A stretch of 64,000 nt of DNA from positions 62,001 to 126,000 of the forward strand of contig CALMSO010000005.1 of the NCBI GenBank assembly GCA_937872385.1, in the 5' to 3' direction. Origin of the DNA: an uncultured Saprospiraceae bacterium. Its GTDB lineage: Bacteria; Bacteroidota; Bacteroidia; Chitinophagales; Saprospiraceae. A program made the position numbers and the translations under genes. Every line of letters begins with the position of its first letter. The stretch's first letter is position 1. Below the pieces are notes generated by a model, which was not told where the DNA came from, did not search any database, and saw only the letters and a program-made list of their open reading frames with translations. This document shows, in pieces, positions 25,250-33,711 of this stretch.

Positions 25250-27024
25250 GGATTTCCTGCTTTTGTAACCGAGTATAAAAATTGCTGCATATCCCAGGCC
25301 GCCGTAGGGCAGCGTTCCGCGCACAAGCCACAATGCAGGCAGACGTCTTCGTCTTTGACCATTACCCGGCCGGTGGGCAGCGTATCCGATACGTATAGAT
25401 CCTGTTCGAGGTTCAAAGCGGGCGCGCTGAGGCGCAATCTGAGTTCGCTTTCTTCGCCATTATTGGTAAAAGTGATGCAAGAAGTGGGGCAAATGTCCAC
25501 ACAAGCATCGCATTCAATGCAGCGGCTCGTATTGAAAACCGTTTGTACGTCACAATTGAGGCAGCGCTGGGCTTCTTTGAATCCGGTGTCTGGATTAAAG
25601 CCCAATTCTACTTCCATCTTTCTGTCTTTCAACGAGATATACTTGTCGGCGTGTGGCACTTTGTAGCGCAAATCCGTCGTTACATAGCTATCATACGCCC
25701 ATTCGTGGATACCCATTTTCTGGCTCACCAAATTAGTAAACGGTGCGGGCCGCTGGTGTACGCTTTCGCCCTGGCAAAATAAATCAATCGAAATAGCGGC
25801 CTGATGCCCATGCGCCACCGCCGTGATGACATTTTTGGGTCCAAATGCCGAGTCGCCACCAAAAAAGACCTTTGGCAGCGTGGACTGGAAGGTCACACTA
25901 TCGAGCACTGGCAGTTCCCACTTACCAAATTCGATACCCAAATCGCGCTCCACCCAGGGAAAGGCATTGTCTTGCCCGATAGCGATGATCACGTCGTCCG
26001 CTTCGATGAATACATCCGGTTCGCCGGTAGGAACGAGCGAGCGCCGCCCGTTTTCGTCATATACGGCTTCTACTTTTTCAAAAATCACGCCTTTCAATTG
26101 ACCATTTTCCACCACAAATTCCTTCGGCGGCATATTGTTAAGAATAGGAATATCCTCGCGCATTGCATCCTCGATTTCCCAGGGCGAAGCTTTCATATCT
26201 TTGAAAGGGCTGCGCACCACCACCGTCACTTGCTCACCGCCCAAGCGCCGCGAGGTCCGGCAGCAATCCATAGCCGTATTGCCACCGCCCAGCACAATTA
26301 CCTTTTTGCCAATGCTGTGAATATGCTCGAAAGCCACATTCGCCAGCCATTCGATGCCGATATGGATATTTTTCGGGGCGTCCCAGCGGCCGGGCAGCTT
26401 GGGCAAGTCGCCACCTTTGGGCGCGCCCGTACCCACAAAAATCGCGTCGTAATCCTGTTCCAAAATTTCCCTCATGCTGGATACATACGTTTTAAAATGC
26501 GTATGAATGCCCATGTTCAAAATATAGCCAACTTCCTCATTTAGAACCGATTCGGGCAATCGAAAGGCCGGAATCTGGCTGCGCATCATGCCGCCGCCGA
26601 GTGCCTGGTCGTCGTACAAATGGATTTCGTAGCCCAAAGGTGCCAAATCGCGCGCCACGGTAAGTGAGGCGGGTCCACCACCAATCAATGCAATTTTTTT
26701 ACCATTTTTAACTACTGGAATATCAGGAAAATAGCTTGTCACGTCGCCCTTATTATCCGCTGCAACACGCTTCAGGCGGCAGATAGCCACGGGTTCTTCC
26801 TCGATGCGGCCGCGGCGGCAGGCGGGCTCGCAGGGGCGGTCGCAGGTACGGCCCAACACCCCCGGAAACACATTCGATTCCCAGTTGACCATATACGCCT
26901 CGGTGTAACGCTCCGCCGCAATCAGGCGAATATACTCAGGCACTGGCGTATGCGCCGGGCAAGCATACTGGCAGTCCACCACCTTGTGGAAATACTCTGG
27001 ATTGGAAATATCAGTCGCTTTCAA
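25216..27024 (-). CDS. Fe-S/FAD oxidoreductase, glutamate-synthase small-subunit type
   Basis: A 602-residue cytoplasmic electron-transfer protein that probably links ferredoxin of the KorAB complex to NAD(P)H. The N-terminal Fe-S domain has cysteines C18, C22, C61, C65 and C69 (VLGRTCDRPCEPACRRGR). FAD binding is at IALIGGGPASLTVARDL (111-127) and NAD(P) binding at VIVLGGGNTAMDCCR near 245. Two [4Fe-4S] ferredoxin motifs end the protein: CIECDACVDICP from residue 502 and CLHCGLCAERCP from 562. It is the first gene of a three-gene operon and overlaps korA by 34 bp. Glutamate synthase small subunit proper is unlikely, as it lacks the C-terminal ferredoxin pair and no large subunit is nearby. 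Confidence 0.87.
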   Translation of the reverse strand: MKATDISNPEYFHKVVDCQYACPAHTPVPEYIRLIAAERYTEAYMVNWESNVFPGVLGRTCDRPCEPACRRGRIEEEPVAICRLKRVAADNKGDVTSYFPDIPVVKNGKKIALIGGGPASLTVARDLAPLGYEIHLYDDQALGGGMMRSQIPAFRLPESVLNEEVGYILNMGIHTHFKTYVSSMREILEQDYDAIFVGTGAPKGGDLPKLPGRWDAPKNIHIGIEWLANVAFEHIHSIGKKVIVLGGGNTAMDCCRTSRRLGGEQVTVVVRSPFKDMKASPWEIEDAMREDIPILNNMPPKEFVVENGQLKGVIFEKVEAVYDENGRRSLVPTGEPDVFIEADDVIIAIGQDNAFPWVERDLGIEFGKWELPVLDSVTFQSTLPKVFFGGDSAFGPKNVITAVAHGHQAAISIDLFCQGESVHQRPAPFTNLVSQKMGIHEWAYDSYVTTDLRYKVPHADKYISLKDRKMEVELGFNPDTGFKEAQRCLNCDVQTVFNTSRCIECDACVDICPTSCITFTNNGEESELRLRLSAPALNLEQDLYVSDTLPTGRVMVKDEDVCLHCGLCAERCPTAAWDMQQFLYSVTKAGNPCSILQEPMTL

Positions 27025-27528
27025 TGCTCTGTTTGTTTTATAGTTTACGCTTATCGCGCAATATAAAACCGAAAAACGGAAAAATCAAGAAAAAAGGTTT
27101 GGGAAATAAGATAGCCGACAGAAAAATGCGCCGATGGCATATTGGTAAAAATAAAAAACAGACGAGCGGCGCTTTTGTAAATAAAGACGGGCTTTTTATA
27201 TCTGCTAATCATCCTGATAATGCGCAGGTAAATGAAAATGAAATTTGCTTTCATTTATTTCAGCTTTGGCAGTAGCCAAATGGGTTCAAGTAATGGGGCA
27301 TTGTTATTTGTTAATAGGGGAATGGGACAAATAGGAGGATGGGGATATAAGGAAATGGGGTTTAGAAAGGTTGAGAGGTTTAAAAGTTGAGGGTTAAAGG
27401 GTTTAGAAGGGTATGACCGCATCTAACTTCTATCGTCTATCATCTAAAGTCTGGCATCTGGCATCTCAAAATCTGGCATCTAACATCTAACATCAAAAAA
27501 ACGGTGTTCGGGTACTTATTATACCCCT
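27025..27528. repeat. 504-bp gap holding word families E, C and B
   Basis: No convincing gene was seen. 27287-27315 is family E in reverse. 27358-27412 is a run of GGTTGAGAGGTTTAAAAGTTGAGG-like words broken by small changes (family C). 27421-27495 is a run of CATCTAAC, CATCTGGCATCT and similar words (family B). TCTGGCATCTCAAAA (27458-27472) recurs at 52834-52848. The B run ends in A7, which forms the T-tract of a weak hairpin behind the RidA gene. Confidence 0.5.
27495..27526 (-). terminator. Possible weak terminator after the RidA gene
   Basis: On the minus strand GGGTA (27522-27526) pairs with TACCC (27510-27514), followed after 8 nt by seven T. The short stem and the gap before the T run make this weak. 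Confidence 0.3.
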
Positions 27529-27981
27529 CTATTTCATTTTTACTACGGCCACCGCTTCCATTTCTATCCGCCACTCGGGCCGGGCTAAGGCGCTCACGCC
27601 TACTAATGTGCTCGCAGGCAGGTCGTTTTCGCCGAGGATTTCTTTGCGGACATTACGAAACAACTCCAAATCGGCTGCCTTATAATCCACAATGTACGTG
27701 TTGATTTTGACAAGGTCTTTGAAAGCAGCGCCGCCCGCGTTTAGTTCATTTTGTAAGCTATTGAAAACCGCCCGCAGTTGGGCTTCCAAATCGGGCCCCT
27801 CCCCTATCTGCCCTGAGATGTAAAGCGTTTTGACCTTGCCCTGCGTCACGGCTACTACCTGCGAGTAGCCATTAAGCGGGTGAATAAATTCTTTCTGAAA
27901 GGTATCTGACTCCGCTTCGCGCGAGGTGCAGCCCGCTAAGGCTATCAGACTCAGCAGCGACAGGACTAAGCGACTTTTCAT
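27529..27981 (-). CDS. RidA/YjgF-family lipoprotein
   Basis: A 150-residue protein. The start at 27981 gives a lipoprotein signal, MKSRLVLSLLSLIALAGC, with the lipobox LAGC; an upstream in-frame ATG adds six residues. The mature part is a RidA fold: TLYISGQIGEGPDLEAQLRAVFNSLQNEL, KINTYIVDY, and RPEWRIEMEAVAVV at the end. RidA enzymes deaminate reactive enamines and imines through an arginine in the final VxALARP-type segment; here SALARPEWRIEMEAVA keeps an arginine. Cytoplasmic RidA has no signal, so this exported, lipid-anchored form belongs to a secreted subgroup of unknown substrate. It stands next to two other envelope genes. Confidence 0.85.
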   Translation of the reverse strand: MKSRLVLSLLSLIALAGCTSREAESDTFQKEFIHPLNGYSQVVAVTQGKVKTLYISGQIGEGPDLEAQLRAVFNSLQNELNAGGAAFKDLVKINTYIVDYKAADLELFRNVRKEILGENDLPASTLVGVSALARPEWRIEMEAVAVVKMK

Positions 27982-28033
27982 ACAGTATATTTTTTTCAAA
28001 CTTTAGAAAGCTGACAATCAGCATAGTACAAAT

Positions 28034-28618
28034 CTAAAAATTGTGCGTAAAGCCTACCCGAAAGCTGAAGGGCGGATTGATGTCATTTTCGGGAGCTAAG
28101 GTGTTGTAAAGCACCATAATTTCGTAGCCCCACACGCCCCCGCTATTATAGCCTGCGCCGATGTAAAAATTGTTGCGCTCGCGGCGCAATACCTCCAGCC
28201 CCAAGTTGGTAAAAGTATAAACCGGCGTATTTTCAAATTCAAACTCGGCGTGTGCAAAAATATTGCGCAGCAATTTATAGCGTGTAAAAGCCCCTGCACT
28301 CCACGAAACGGTATTGGCTTTTTCGACATCAAAACCCAGATTGACGCGATAATGCGAATAGACCAAACTGACGCGCGGCCCGATCGAAAATTCTTCAAAA
28401 ATCTTGTAGCCCACCATCGGCGCGGCTCCTAATTGGAACAGGCTCTCTTGATTGCCGCCGGCAAAACCGAGCACAAAGCCACCACCGTACCACAGACGGC
28501 TGGCTAATCTGTTTTCTTGCACCCCCCGATTGGTACTCGTGACACTGATCTGCGCGCTGGCTTGTTGTGACATGAGTACCAACAGCGAGGCGAAACTGAG
28601 CATTATAATCTTTTTCAT
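28034..28618 (-). CDS. Predicted outer-membrane beta-barrel protein
   Basis: A 194-residue exported protein with signal peptide MKKIIMLSFASLLVLMSQQASA. Alternating strands such as LASRLWYGGGFVLGFAGG, SIGPRVSLVYSHYRVNLGF, NNFYIGAGYNSGG and PFSFRVGFTHNF end in a C-terminal phenylalanine. This is the pattern of a small eight-stranded outer-membrane barrel. No specific family could be named. It lies between the RidA lipoprotein and the SPOR-like gene on the same strand. Confidence 0.75.
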   Translation of the reverse strand: MKKIIMLSFASLLVLMSQQASAQISVTSTNRGVQENRLASRLWYGGGFVLGFAGGNQESLFQLGAAPMVGYKIFEEFSIGPRVSLVYSHYRVNLGFDVEKANTVSWSAGAFTRYKLLRNIFAHAEFEFENTPVYTFTNLGLEVLRRERNNFYIGAGYNSGGVWGYEIMVLYNTLAPENDINPPFSFRVGFTHNF

Positions 28619-28677
28619 ATAATGTAATATATTTTCACTAATTATTGAACATCCGAATGTAATAGTAGTTGCATTAT

Positions 28678-30372
28678 TTAGCTGGCAAAACGCTCCAAAT
28701 GATACCCCACCACGGTGCGCAATGTAGCCAAGGCGAGGCTTTTGGCGTCATTTTCGTTGAAGCCTTTGTCCATAAAAAAATCTTCAAGCCGTGCCTGCGA
28801 TTGAAAATAAACAGCCTTGAAAGCAGTGGCCATGCGCTGATTGAGCGGGTCGCGGGTAGCCCAGCCGTTCAGCCCGTTGATGAGTTTATCGTTCCAAGTT
28901 TGCAGGTCTCTGCTTACATCAGCATCGAGGGACTCCGGCGCCAAGAATAACATAGCTCGCAACGAAGCACCCTGAGCTATTTTTTTCTGATCGGGCTTCT
29001 TATCCGAACTCAAATCAATAGCAATCGCTTGCGCAATACTCAACTCTTCCCAGCTCAAAAACTGGTCGCAGGCTTGCAATAAAAAGCCCGGCGTGGCCAC
29101 GCTGGCGTAGCGCTCAAACACTTGTTGCATCTCGCGTGGGTGCCGCTGAAACAACCAGCAAGGCGCGGCGATGGTGTTGCCTGGTGCGCTGTGAATGTAT
29201 TGTAAATGCAGCAGCAATTGTTCTAAATTGTCGTAAGCATAAGTAGCCTGGTAGTCGAAAGGCGGCGGTGTGGTAAACTTTTTGCCTACAAAAGCCTCCC
29301 GAATAGCGGCGTTCATGAGCGTATTCACGGTAGCGCTGCGGCCATTGGATTGGTACGACAGATAGGCCTGATAGGCTTTGGCCACTGGCACTTTCGCGGC
29401 GGCGATCACCCCCGGTGCGGCGGGGTTGTTGGGTAAAGTATTGATAGCATCTTGCAAGGCATTGCCGGTAGTAGCGGTGCCCGATGGGGTCAAATGCTCC
29501 GCCAAGAGACGGTATTTCTGGATTTCACGGTTGTTTTCGGACATGGCTTTGTAAGCTGCCGCCGTGCCATCGCCATAATAACCATCTAAGCTGCTTTTGT
29601 AATAGCCCTCGGCTTTCAGCACTTTTTGCAATTCGAGCGCCGAACGGCGTTTTACATTGGTGCGCATACGCGGCGCGGGCGGAGGAGGAGTGACGCGGGT
29701 GGTAGGCGTAGCAGGCGTAGCGTTACGAGGCGTCATATCGGGCGACTTGACAGCCATGGTTTGCTCATAGGACGCAGGCACGGGAGCAGCCGGGGTCTGG
29801 CTAAAATCAAGTGGAATCAAGCTGCGCTTCAGCCCCGTTTCAAACTCGGTGATGCGCGTCAAGGCAATAGTATTGACCGTTCTGACGAAAGCATCGGCAA
29901 AGCCCATCTGACGAATAGCGGGCAACTGCTGGCGCGCAGCTTCTACGTTCGGAAAAACGCCCGTTACAATGCGCAAGGTTCGATCGTTTAAAATAGCGTA
30001 CAAATCGCCGGCGCGGACATAATTCTCCCAATCTACGGCTTGTACTGCGCTTTTAGTTGCCAATTGAATCACCGCCACTTCTTGCCCTTCGGCGGGGCTG
30101 CGCTCTTGGATGAAAGCATTGGTATAACCTTTGGAGCGCACCTCAGTCCACACTTTTTCGGCAGCCGCACGCGTCTCATAACCGCCAATGGCAATCTGAT
30201 ACAAATCGCCCGGCATCTTCGTAGCATACACAAAGCCCAGCGGCTGAATGGCATCGAAATCGGCCTTGCGCGCCTCCAAAAAAGTGCCCACTTGTATGCT
30301 GTAATGGTTTTGTGCCATGAGCATCGGGCACCATAGCAGCGCAAGTAATAATAATCGGGGCTGTTTCTTCAT
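28678..30372 (-). CDS. Secreted protein with SPOR-like and peptidoglycan-binding-like domains
   Basis: A 564-residue exported protein. The signal peptide is residues 1-20 (ending PMLMAQ). Two SPOR-like repeats follow at about 23-90 (YSIQVGTFLEARKADFDAI, YQIAIGGYETRAAAEKVW) and 98-165 (RIVTGVFPNVEAARQQLPAI). A Pro/Thr-rich linker spans about 205-240. LELQKVLKAEGYYKSSLDGYYGDGT at about 247-270 resembles a peptidoglycan-binding type 1 domain. The C-terminal 280 residues are helical and not recognised. SPOR domains bind denuded glycan strands at division sites, so a cell-wall role in the periplasm is likely but inferred. The gene is monocistronic or leads the two downstream envelope genes. Confidence 0.7.
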   Translation of the reverse strand: MKKQPRLLLLALLWCPMLMAQNHYSIQVGTFLEARKADFDAIQPLGFVYATKMPGDLYQIAIGGYETRAAAEKVWTEVRSKGYTNAFIQERSPAEGQEVAVIQLATKSAVQAVDWENYVRAGDLYAILNDRTLRIVTGVFPNVEAARQQLPAIRQMGFADAFVRTVNTIALTRITEFETGLKRSLIPLDFSQTPAAPVPASYEQTMAVKSPDMTPRNATPATPTTRVTPPPPAPRMRTNVKRRSALELQKVLKAEGYYKSSLDGYYGDGTAAAYKAMSENNREIQKYRLLAEHLTPSGTATTGNALQDAINTLPNNPAAPGVIAAAKVPVAKAYQAYLSYQSNGRSATVNTLMNAAIREAFVGKKFTTPPPFDYQATYAYDNLEQLLLHLQYIHSAPGNTIAAPCWLFQRHPREMQQVFERYASVATPGFLLQACDQFLSWEELSIAQAIAIDLSSDKKPDQKKIAQGASLRAMLFLAPESLDADVSRDLQTWNDKLINGLNGWATRDPLNQRMATAFKAVYFQSQARLEDFFMDKGFNENDAKSLALATLRTVVGYHLERFAS

Positions 30373-30562
30373 ATCGTGCTATCTTTTTTGCATAAAACGT
30401 AAAGATACGTACAAATGATGTACAGCTGCCGTTTTTTTTCCGAGTGGCAGCAAGACCGCGCCCGGAAATTTTGCCCCCCAGCCACGCAACGTTTTAACGG
30501 TTTTTATCGTTACATATTGGAAAGACGCTTTTTCATCACCATTTAAAAAATACGCTATTACC

Positions 30563-31252
30563 ATGAAGAATCTTTGCTCATTTGTACTTTTGCTTTGCCT
30601 AACAGGCAGCCTCACTGCACAAGGTTACGATCAACTGAAAGTACAGCTCCAGTTTTTTAATCATTATGGAAGTGTTGCCCAAAAAAGTAAAGTGGCGACC
30701 AACGTTATTGGGTCAGAATTTTTGTACGAAGACTGGCGCCCGATGGATATTCAATTCAAGGATACAACCGTGCGTTTTGATGCGGTAAAACTCAATTTAC
30801 AAAACAGCTCTCTTGAAGTATTATATCAAGGCGAAGAGAAAATGATTGCCAATGTTCATTTTATAAATGTAAAATTTAGCGACGGCAAACGCGAAAAGAA
30901 ACTGATGCCAGGCAATCGTTTTCGCTACGAAAAGCAACAATTAGAAGGTTTTGTGGAAGTCATTGGCGATGGCGATGAAAAAGTGCTCGTGCAGCATTAT
31001 ATTTATGTAAAACCGCCCAACGCGCAGGCGCACATCGTCGGCGGGCACACCGTCAATCGTTTAATGAAAATCGAAAATCATTACATTTTTGATGGTAAAA
31101 GCCTGGCCTTAATCAAGAAACGGAAAGACCTCGAAACTTACTATCGCAAGAAAAGTAAGGTGCTCGACCAGTATCTGAAAGAAGCCAAACCCGACCTGAA
31201 AGACCCCATGCAGCTCTACGCCATCGTAGAAAAAATGAATGCTGGTAAGTAA
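30563..31252 (+). CDS. Secreted protein of unknown function
   Basis: A 229-residue exported protein with signal peptide MKNLCSFVLLLCLTGSLTAQG. The mature part contains strands such as WRPMDIQFKDTTVRFDAVKLNLQNSSLEVLY, then a KRKDLETYYRKKSKVLDQYLKEAKPDLKD helical tail rich in lysine. No family was recognised with confidence. It is divergent from the SPOR-like gene, with a 190-bp gap. Similar small exported proteins with a lysine-rich tail are common in Bacteroidota. Confidence 0.7.
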   Translation: MKNLCSFVLLLCLTGSLTAQGYDQLKVQLQFFNHYGSVAQKSKVATNVIGSEFLYEDWRPMDIQFKDTTVRFDAVKLNLQNSSLEVLYQGEEKMIANVHFINVKFSDGKREKKLMPGNRFRYEKQQLEGFVEVIGDGDEKVLVQHYIYVKPPNAQAHIVGGHTVNRLMKIENHYIFDGKSLALIKKRKDLETYYRKKSKVLDQYLKEAKPDLKDPMQLYAIVEKMNAGK

Positions 31253-31642
31253 GATTAGTTTTCATAAAAGACGGGCATATTTTTTGAAATAAGTAGCTGG
31301 TTATCAATTGATTGATTCATTTATTGCTTTCCAGAGAAAGAGCAGCAATGCTTTGGCTTGCTTGGCTAATGGAATCGTAATGTCTGCTTTCTGGCGCATC
31401 GCCTTGGAGTGGGTGCGCTGTTAGTGGGCAGCCGCCTGCAAAATGATAGCGAAGATAATTGAAAATGTAATGGTGTTATAATAATAAAAAAATTCAGTGT
31501 AAGCGCAACAATATTCCCATTTATTTTGCTTTTATATAAAAGAACTTTGCATCCGGAAACGGTGTTCTTTTTTATAAAAATTTGATTATCAATTTTTTAC
31601 CTGGCAACTATTGCATTTGTTTTTTCAAAACGGACGATACGA
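31253..31642. other. 390-bp gap, possible gene remnant
   Basis: No intact gene was seen. On the minus strand at about 31301-31415 a short frame reads MRQKADITIPLAKQAKALLL and on to a stop about nine residues later; it looks more protein-like than its surroundings and could be the end of a lost gene. The remainder is AT-rich. No exact TAnnTTTG element was found before the gene at 31643. Confidence 0.3.
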
Positions 31643-32092
31643 ATGAAAAAAGGGCTGTTGTTATTTGCACTATTGTGGCTGCTCGGCACGGGCGGCCAAG
31701 CACAAACGGAACTCACCTGGCGCCAGTTGGCGGATGTAGAGTTTGAATTGCAATACCTCAAGGAGTACGACGCGCGTTTTATGGTGCCTGTGTTTGGCAA
31801 GAGCATCCAGGCATACGATGGCAAGGAGGTGTCCATCACGGGCTACATTATTCCGCTCGATTCGGCAAATACGATGTTTGTATTGTCCAAAAACCCCTAC
31901 GCTTCTTGCTTTTTCTGCGGCGGCGCGGGCCAGGAGACCATCGTGGAGCTATGGCTAAAACCAGAGGCCATCCGGCGTTATAAATTAGATCAACGACTTA
32001 CTTTTAAGGGTGTTTTCCAACTAAATGACACCGATATTGATCATTTTAATTACATCCTAAAAGATGCAGAGCCGGAGAAAGCGGCGAAGTGA
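31643..32092 (+). CDS. Small secreted protein with CxxC motif, DUF3299-like
   Basis: A 149-residue exported protein with signal peptide MKKGLLLFALLWLLGTGGQAQ. The mature part contains GKEVSITGYIIPLDSANTMF followed by NPYASCFFCGGAGQETIVEL, then LTFKGVFQLNDTDIDHFNYIL. The order GYIIPLD, CxxC, then a strand-rich end resembles DUF3299-type periplasmic proteins with an OB-like fold. The two cysteines could bind metal or form a redox pair. The family link is tentative. It converges with hpf across the 8-bp repeat array. Confidence 0.6.
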   Translation: MKKGLLLFALLWLLGTGGQAQTELTWRQLADVEFELQYLKEYDARFMVPVFGKSIQAYDGKEVSITGYIIPLDSANTMFVLSKNPYASCFFCGGAGQETIVELWLKPEAIRRYKLDQRLTFKGVFQLNDTDIDHFNYILKDAEPEKAAK

Positions 32093-32238
32093 TACCTGTT
32101 GGTTGGTAGGAAAATGGGGTTCAAAGGGGTTTATGGTGTAGGATATAACGGTTTTATGGTGTAACCCAGATGAGTCGGGGCGATTGAAGAAAAGTTGAAA
32201 AGTTGAGTTGTTTATGGTTTGAATCAGGGGATCGAGTG

Positions 32239-32366
32239 CCATGAAACCATGAAACCATGAAACCATACAACCATGAAGCCATGCAACCATGAAGCCATGC
32301 AACCATGAAACCATGAAACCATAAAACCATGAAACAATGAAACCATGCAACCATGCAACCATGAAA
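32239..32366. repeat. Tandem array of 8-bp unit CCATGAAA, 16 copies
   Basis: Exactly sixteen consecutive 8-bp units fill 128 bp. Units read CCATGAAA, CCATGCAA, CCATGAAG, CCATACAA, CCATAAAA or CAATGAAA, so the period is exact and the divergence is mostly in the last four bases. It lies between two converging genes. The same unit forms a second array at 45131-45210, also between converging genes. It is not a CRISPR (no spacers). Confidence 0.9.
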
Positions 32367-32433
32367 AAAAACCGGGAAAATTGCGCCTTGCAACCCGCCC
32401 GATTCGTCAGCAGATTCATCCCCATCGGAATGT

Positions 32434-32730
32434 TCAGCTTTTTCCTTTCTCCTTGTAGCGAATCAACTGGCGTTTCAATACGTCCACGGCGCTATCAATC
32501 GAAGCCTCGAAGCTCTTGTCGCTTTCTTTGGCAATGAGTACCTCGCCCGGCACATTGAGGCGCACCTCCGCAATTTTATCCTTGACCTGCCCGGAGTTCT
32601 CCAATTTGAGCACTACATGAGCGTCTATAATTCGATCGAAATAATGCTCCATTTTTTGCAGCTTCCGGTCAATAAATTCCACCAATTTCTGGTCGGCTTT
32701 AAACTGAACCGCTTCGGTGTACACTCTCAT
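32434..32730 (-). CDS. hpf: Ribosome hibernation-promoting factor, short form
   Basis: A 98-residue cytoplasmic protein of the HPF/RaiA family. It binds the 30S decoding region in starved cells and promotes inactive 100S ribosomes. It shows the family's beta-alpha-beta start (MRVYTEAVQFKADQKLVEFIDRKLQKME), the HVVLKLENSG strand, and the basic C-terminal helix (DVLKRQLIRYKEKGKS). It lacks the extra C-terminal dimerisation domain of long HPF. It is the third gene after rpsU and xerC, an order conserved in Bacteroidota. Confidence 0.93.
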   Translation of the reverse strand: MRVYTEAVQFKADQKLVEFIDRKLQKMEHYFDRIIDAHVVLKLENSGQVKDKIAEVRLNVPGEVLIAKESDKSFEASIDSAVDVLKRQLIRYKEKGKS

Positions 32731-32778
32731 ATCGTTTCGTTTTTGTAGGTGAAATAATTTTTTTTCTTTTGATGCCTC

Positions 32779-32816
32779 ATAGCAAATAGCAAACAGCGAA
32801 TAGCGAACAGCAAACC
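32779..32816. repeat. Word family D, AGCAAATAGC-like run
   Basis: A run of near-copies of ATAGCAAATAGC, AACAGCGAATAGC and AACAGCAAACC between xerC and hpf. A shorter related stretch (AAATAGCAAACAG) lies at 18336-18348. Confidence 0.4.
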
Positions 32817-32817
32817 A

Positions 32818-33711
32818 TCACTCCTCCTGCCGTGCCTTAGGGTGCGCCTGCTCGTACACCTGCCGGAGTCGCTCGATTGAGTTGTGGGTATAAACCTGCG
32901 TAGCGGCCAAACTGGCGTGCCCCAGCAGCTCCTTCACTGCGTTGAGATCCGCGCCATGATTGGACAGATGCGTGGCAAAGCTGTGCCGCAGCACGTGTGG
33001 GCTGCGTTGCTCAATGGTAGTAACCAGCGACAAGTAGCGATGCACAATATTATATACCCCTTTCGGGTAAAGCGGGCGCCCCTTGCTGGTGAGCAGCAGA
33101 TGGTCCGTCTCAGCGTCCGGAAAAGTAGTACGACGCAGCGTATAATAATGTTGTAATTGCTTAGCCAATGCCAGCCCGAAAGGCACAAGGCGCTCCTTAT
33201 TGCCCTTGCCCAGCACCCGCAGCGTCCCCCGCCCGAAATCAACGTCAGGAAGGCGCAAGGCGAGCAACTCCGCCCGCCGGATGCCGGTGGTGTAAAGCAA
33301 TGCTAACAGCAGGCGGTCGCGCTGACCGGTGTAATCGTCTGGAAAATCAGTCGCTTCGAAGAGTTGCTCCAGCTCCTGCTCTTGAGCATAGGCGGGCAGG
33401 CGTTTGCCGATTTTGGGAATGGTAATTTTCAGCAGCGGGTTTTCGGTCAGGGCGCCGTGCTTGAGTAAAAAGCGATAGTAAGCCTGCAAGGACGACAACT
33501 TGCGTCGCACGGTACGCGCACTCATAGACTGCCCCAGCAGCGCTATCACCCAGGCGCGCACATGCGCATGCTTCGCCTCCTCAGCGGAAGCCAAGTTTTG
33601 AGTCTCTTTCAGAAAAGTAACAAACTGGTCTATGTCGGTCTGGTACGCTACTATCGTATGCTCCGAAAAACGCTTTTCATATTGTAAATACTGCAAAAAA
33701 CGGTCGCGCAT
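32818..33711 (-). CDS. xerC: Tyrosine recombinase XerC
   Basis: A 297-residue site-specific recombinase that resolves chromosome dimers at dif with XerD. The start at 33711 (MRDRFLQYLQYEKRFSEHTI) follows an AGGGGAGG Shine-Dalgarno-like site at 33716-33723, unusual in this window; an upstream ATG at 33804 is rejected. The N-terminal SAM-like core-binding domain is at about 5-85. The catalytic set is complete: R145 (TGIRRAELL), K169 (LGKGNKER), H239 and R242 (HVLRHSFATHL), H265 (LLGHASL) and Y274 (TQVYTH). The position between rpsU and hpf marks it as the housekeeping enzyme rather than a phage integrase. Confidence 0.95.
   Translation of the reverse strand: MRDRFLQYLQYEKRFSEHTIVAYQTDIDQFVTFLKETQNLASAEEAKHAHVRAWVIALLGQSMSARTVRRKLSSLQAYYRFLLKHGALTENPLLKITIPKIGKRLPAYAQEQELEQLFEATDFPDDYTGQRDRLLLALLYTTGIRRAELLALRLPDVDFGRGTLRVLGKGNKERLVPFGLALAKQLQHYYTLRRTTFPDAETDHLLLTSKGRPLYPKGVYNIVHRYLSLVTTIEQRSPHVLRHSFATHLSNHGADLNAVKELLGHASLAATQVYTHNSIERLRQVYEQAHPKARQEE

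Noticed and set aside
27024..27275. 83-codon plus-strand frame in the 504-bp gap
   Set aside because: It has no promoter or recognisable domain, overlaps an equally long antisense frame and is low-complexity and lysine-rich.
32057..32425. Open frames of 79 and 122 codons with MVSWFHGFMVAWLHG-like repeats on the minus strand
   Set aside because: They are translations of the 8-bp tandem array, which yields 8-residue repeats in all open frames, and have no promoter or domain.
32818..33711. Phage or integron integrase
   Set aside because: Position between rpsU and hpf, length of 297 residues and absence of phage genes mark it as XerC.
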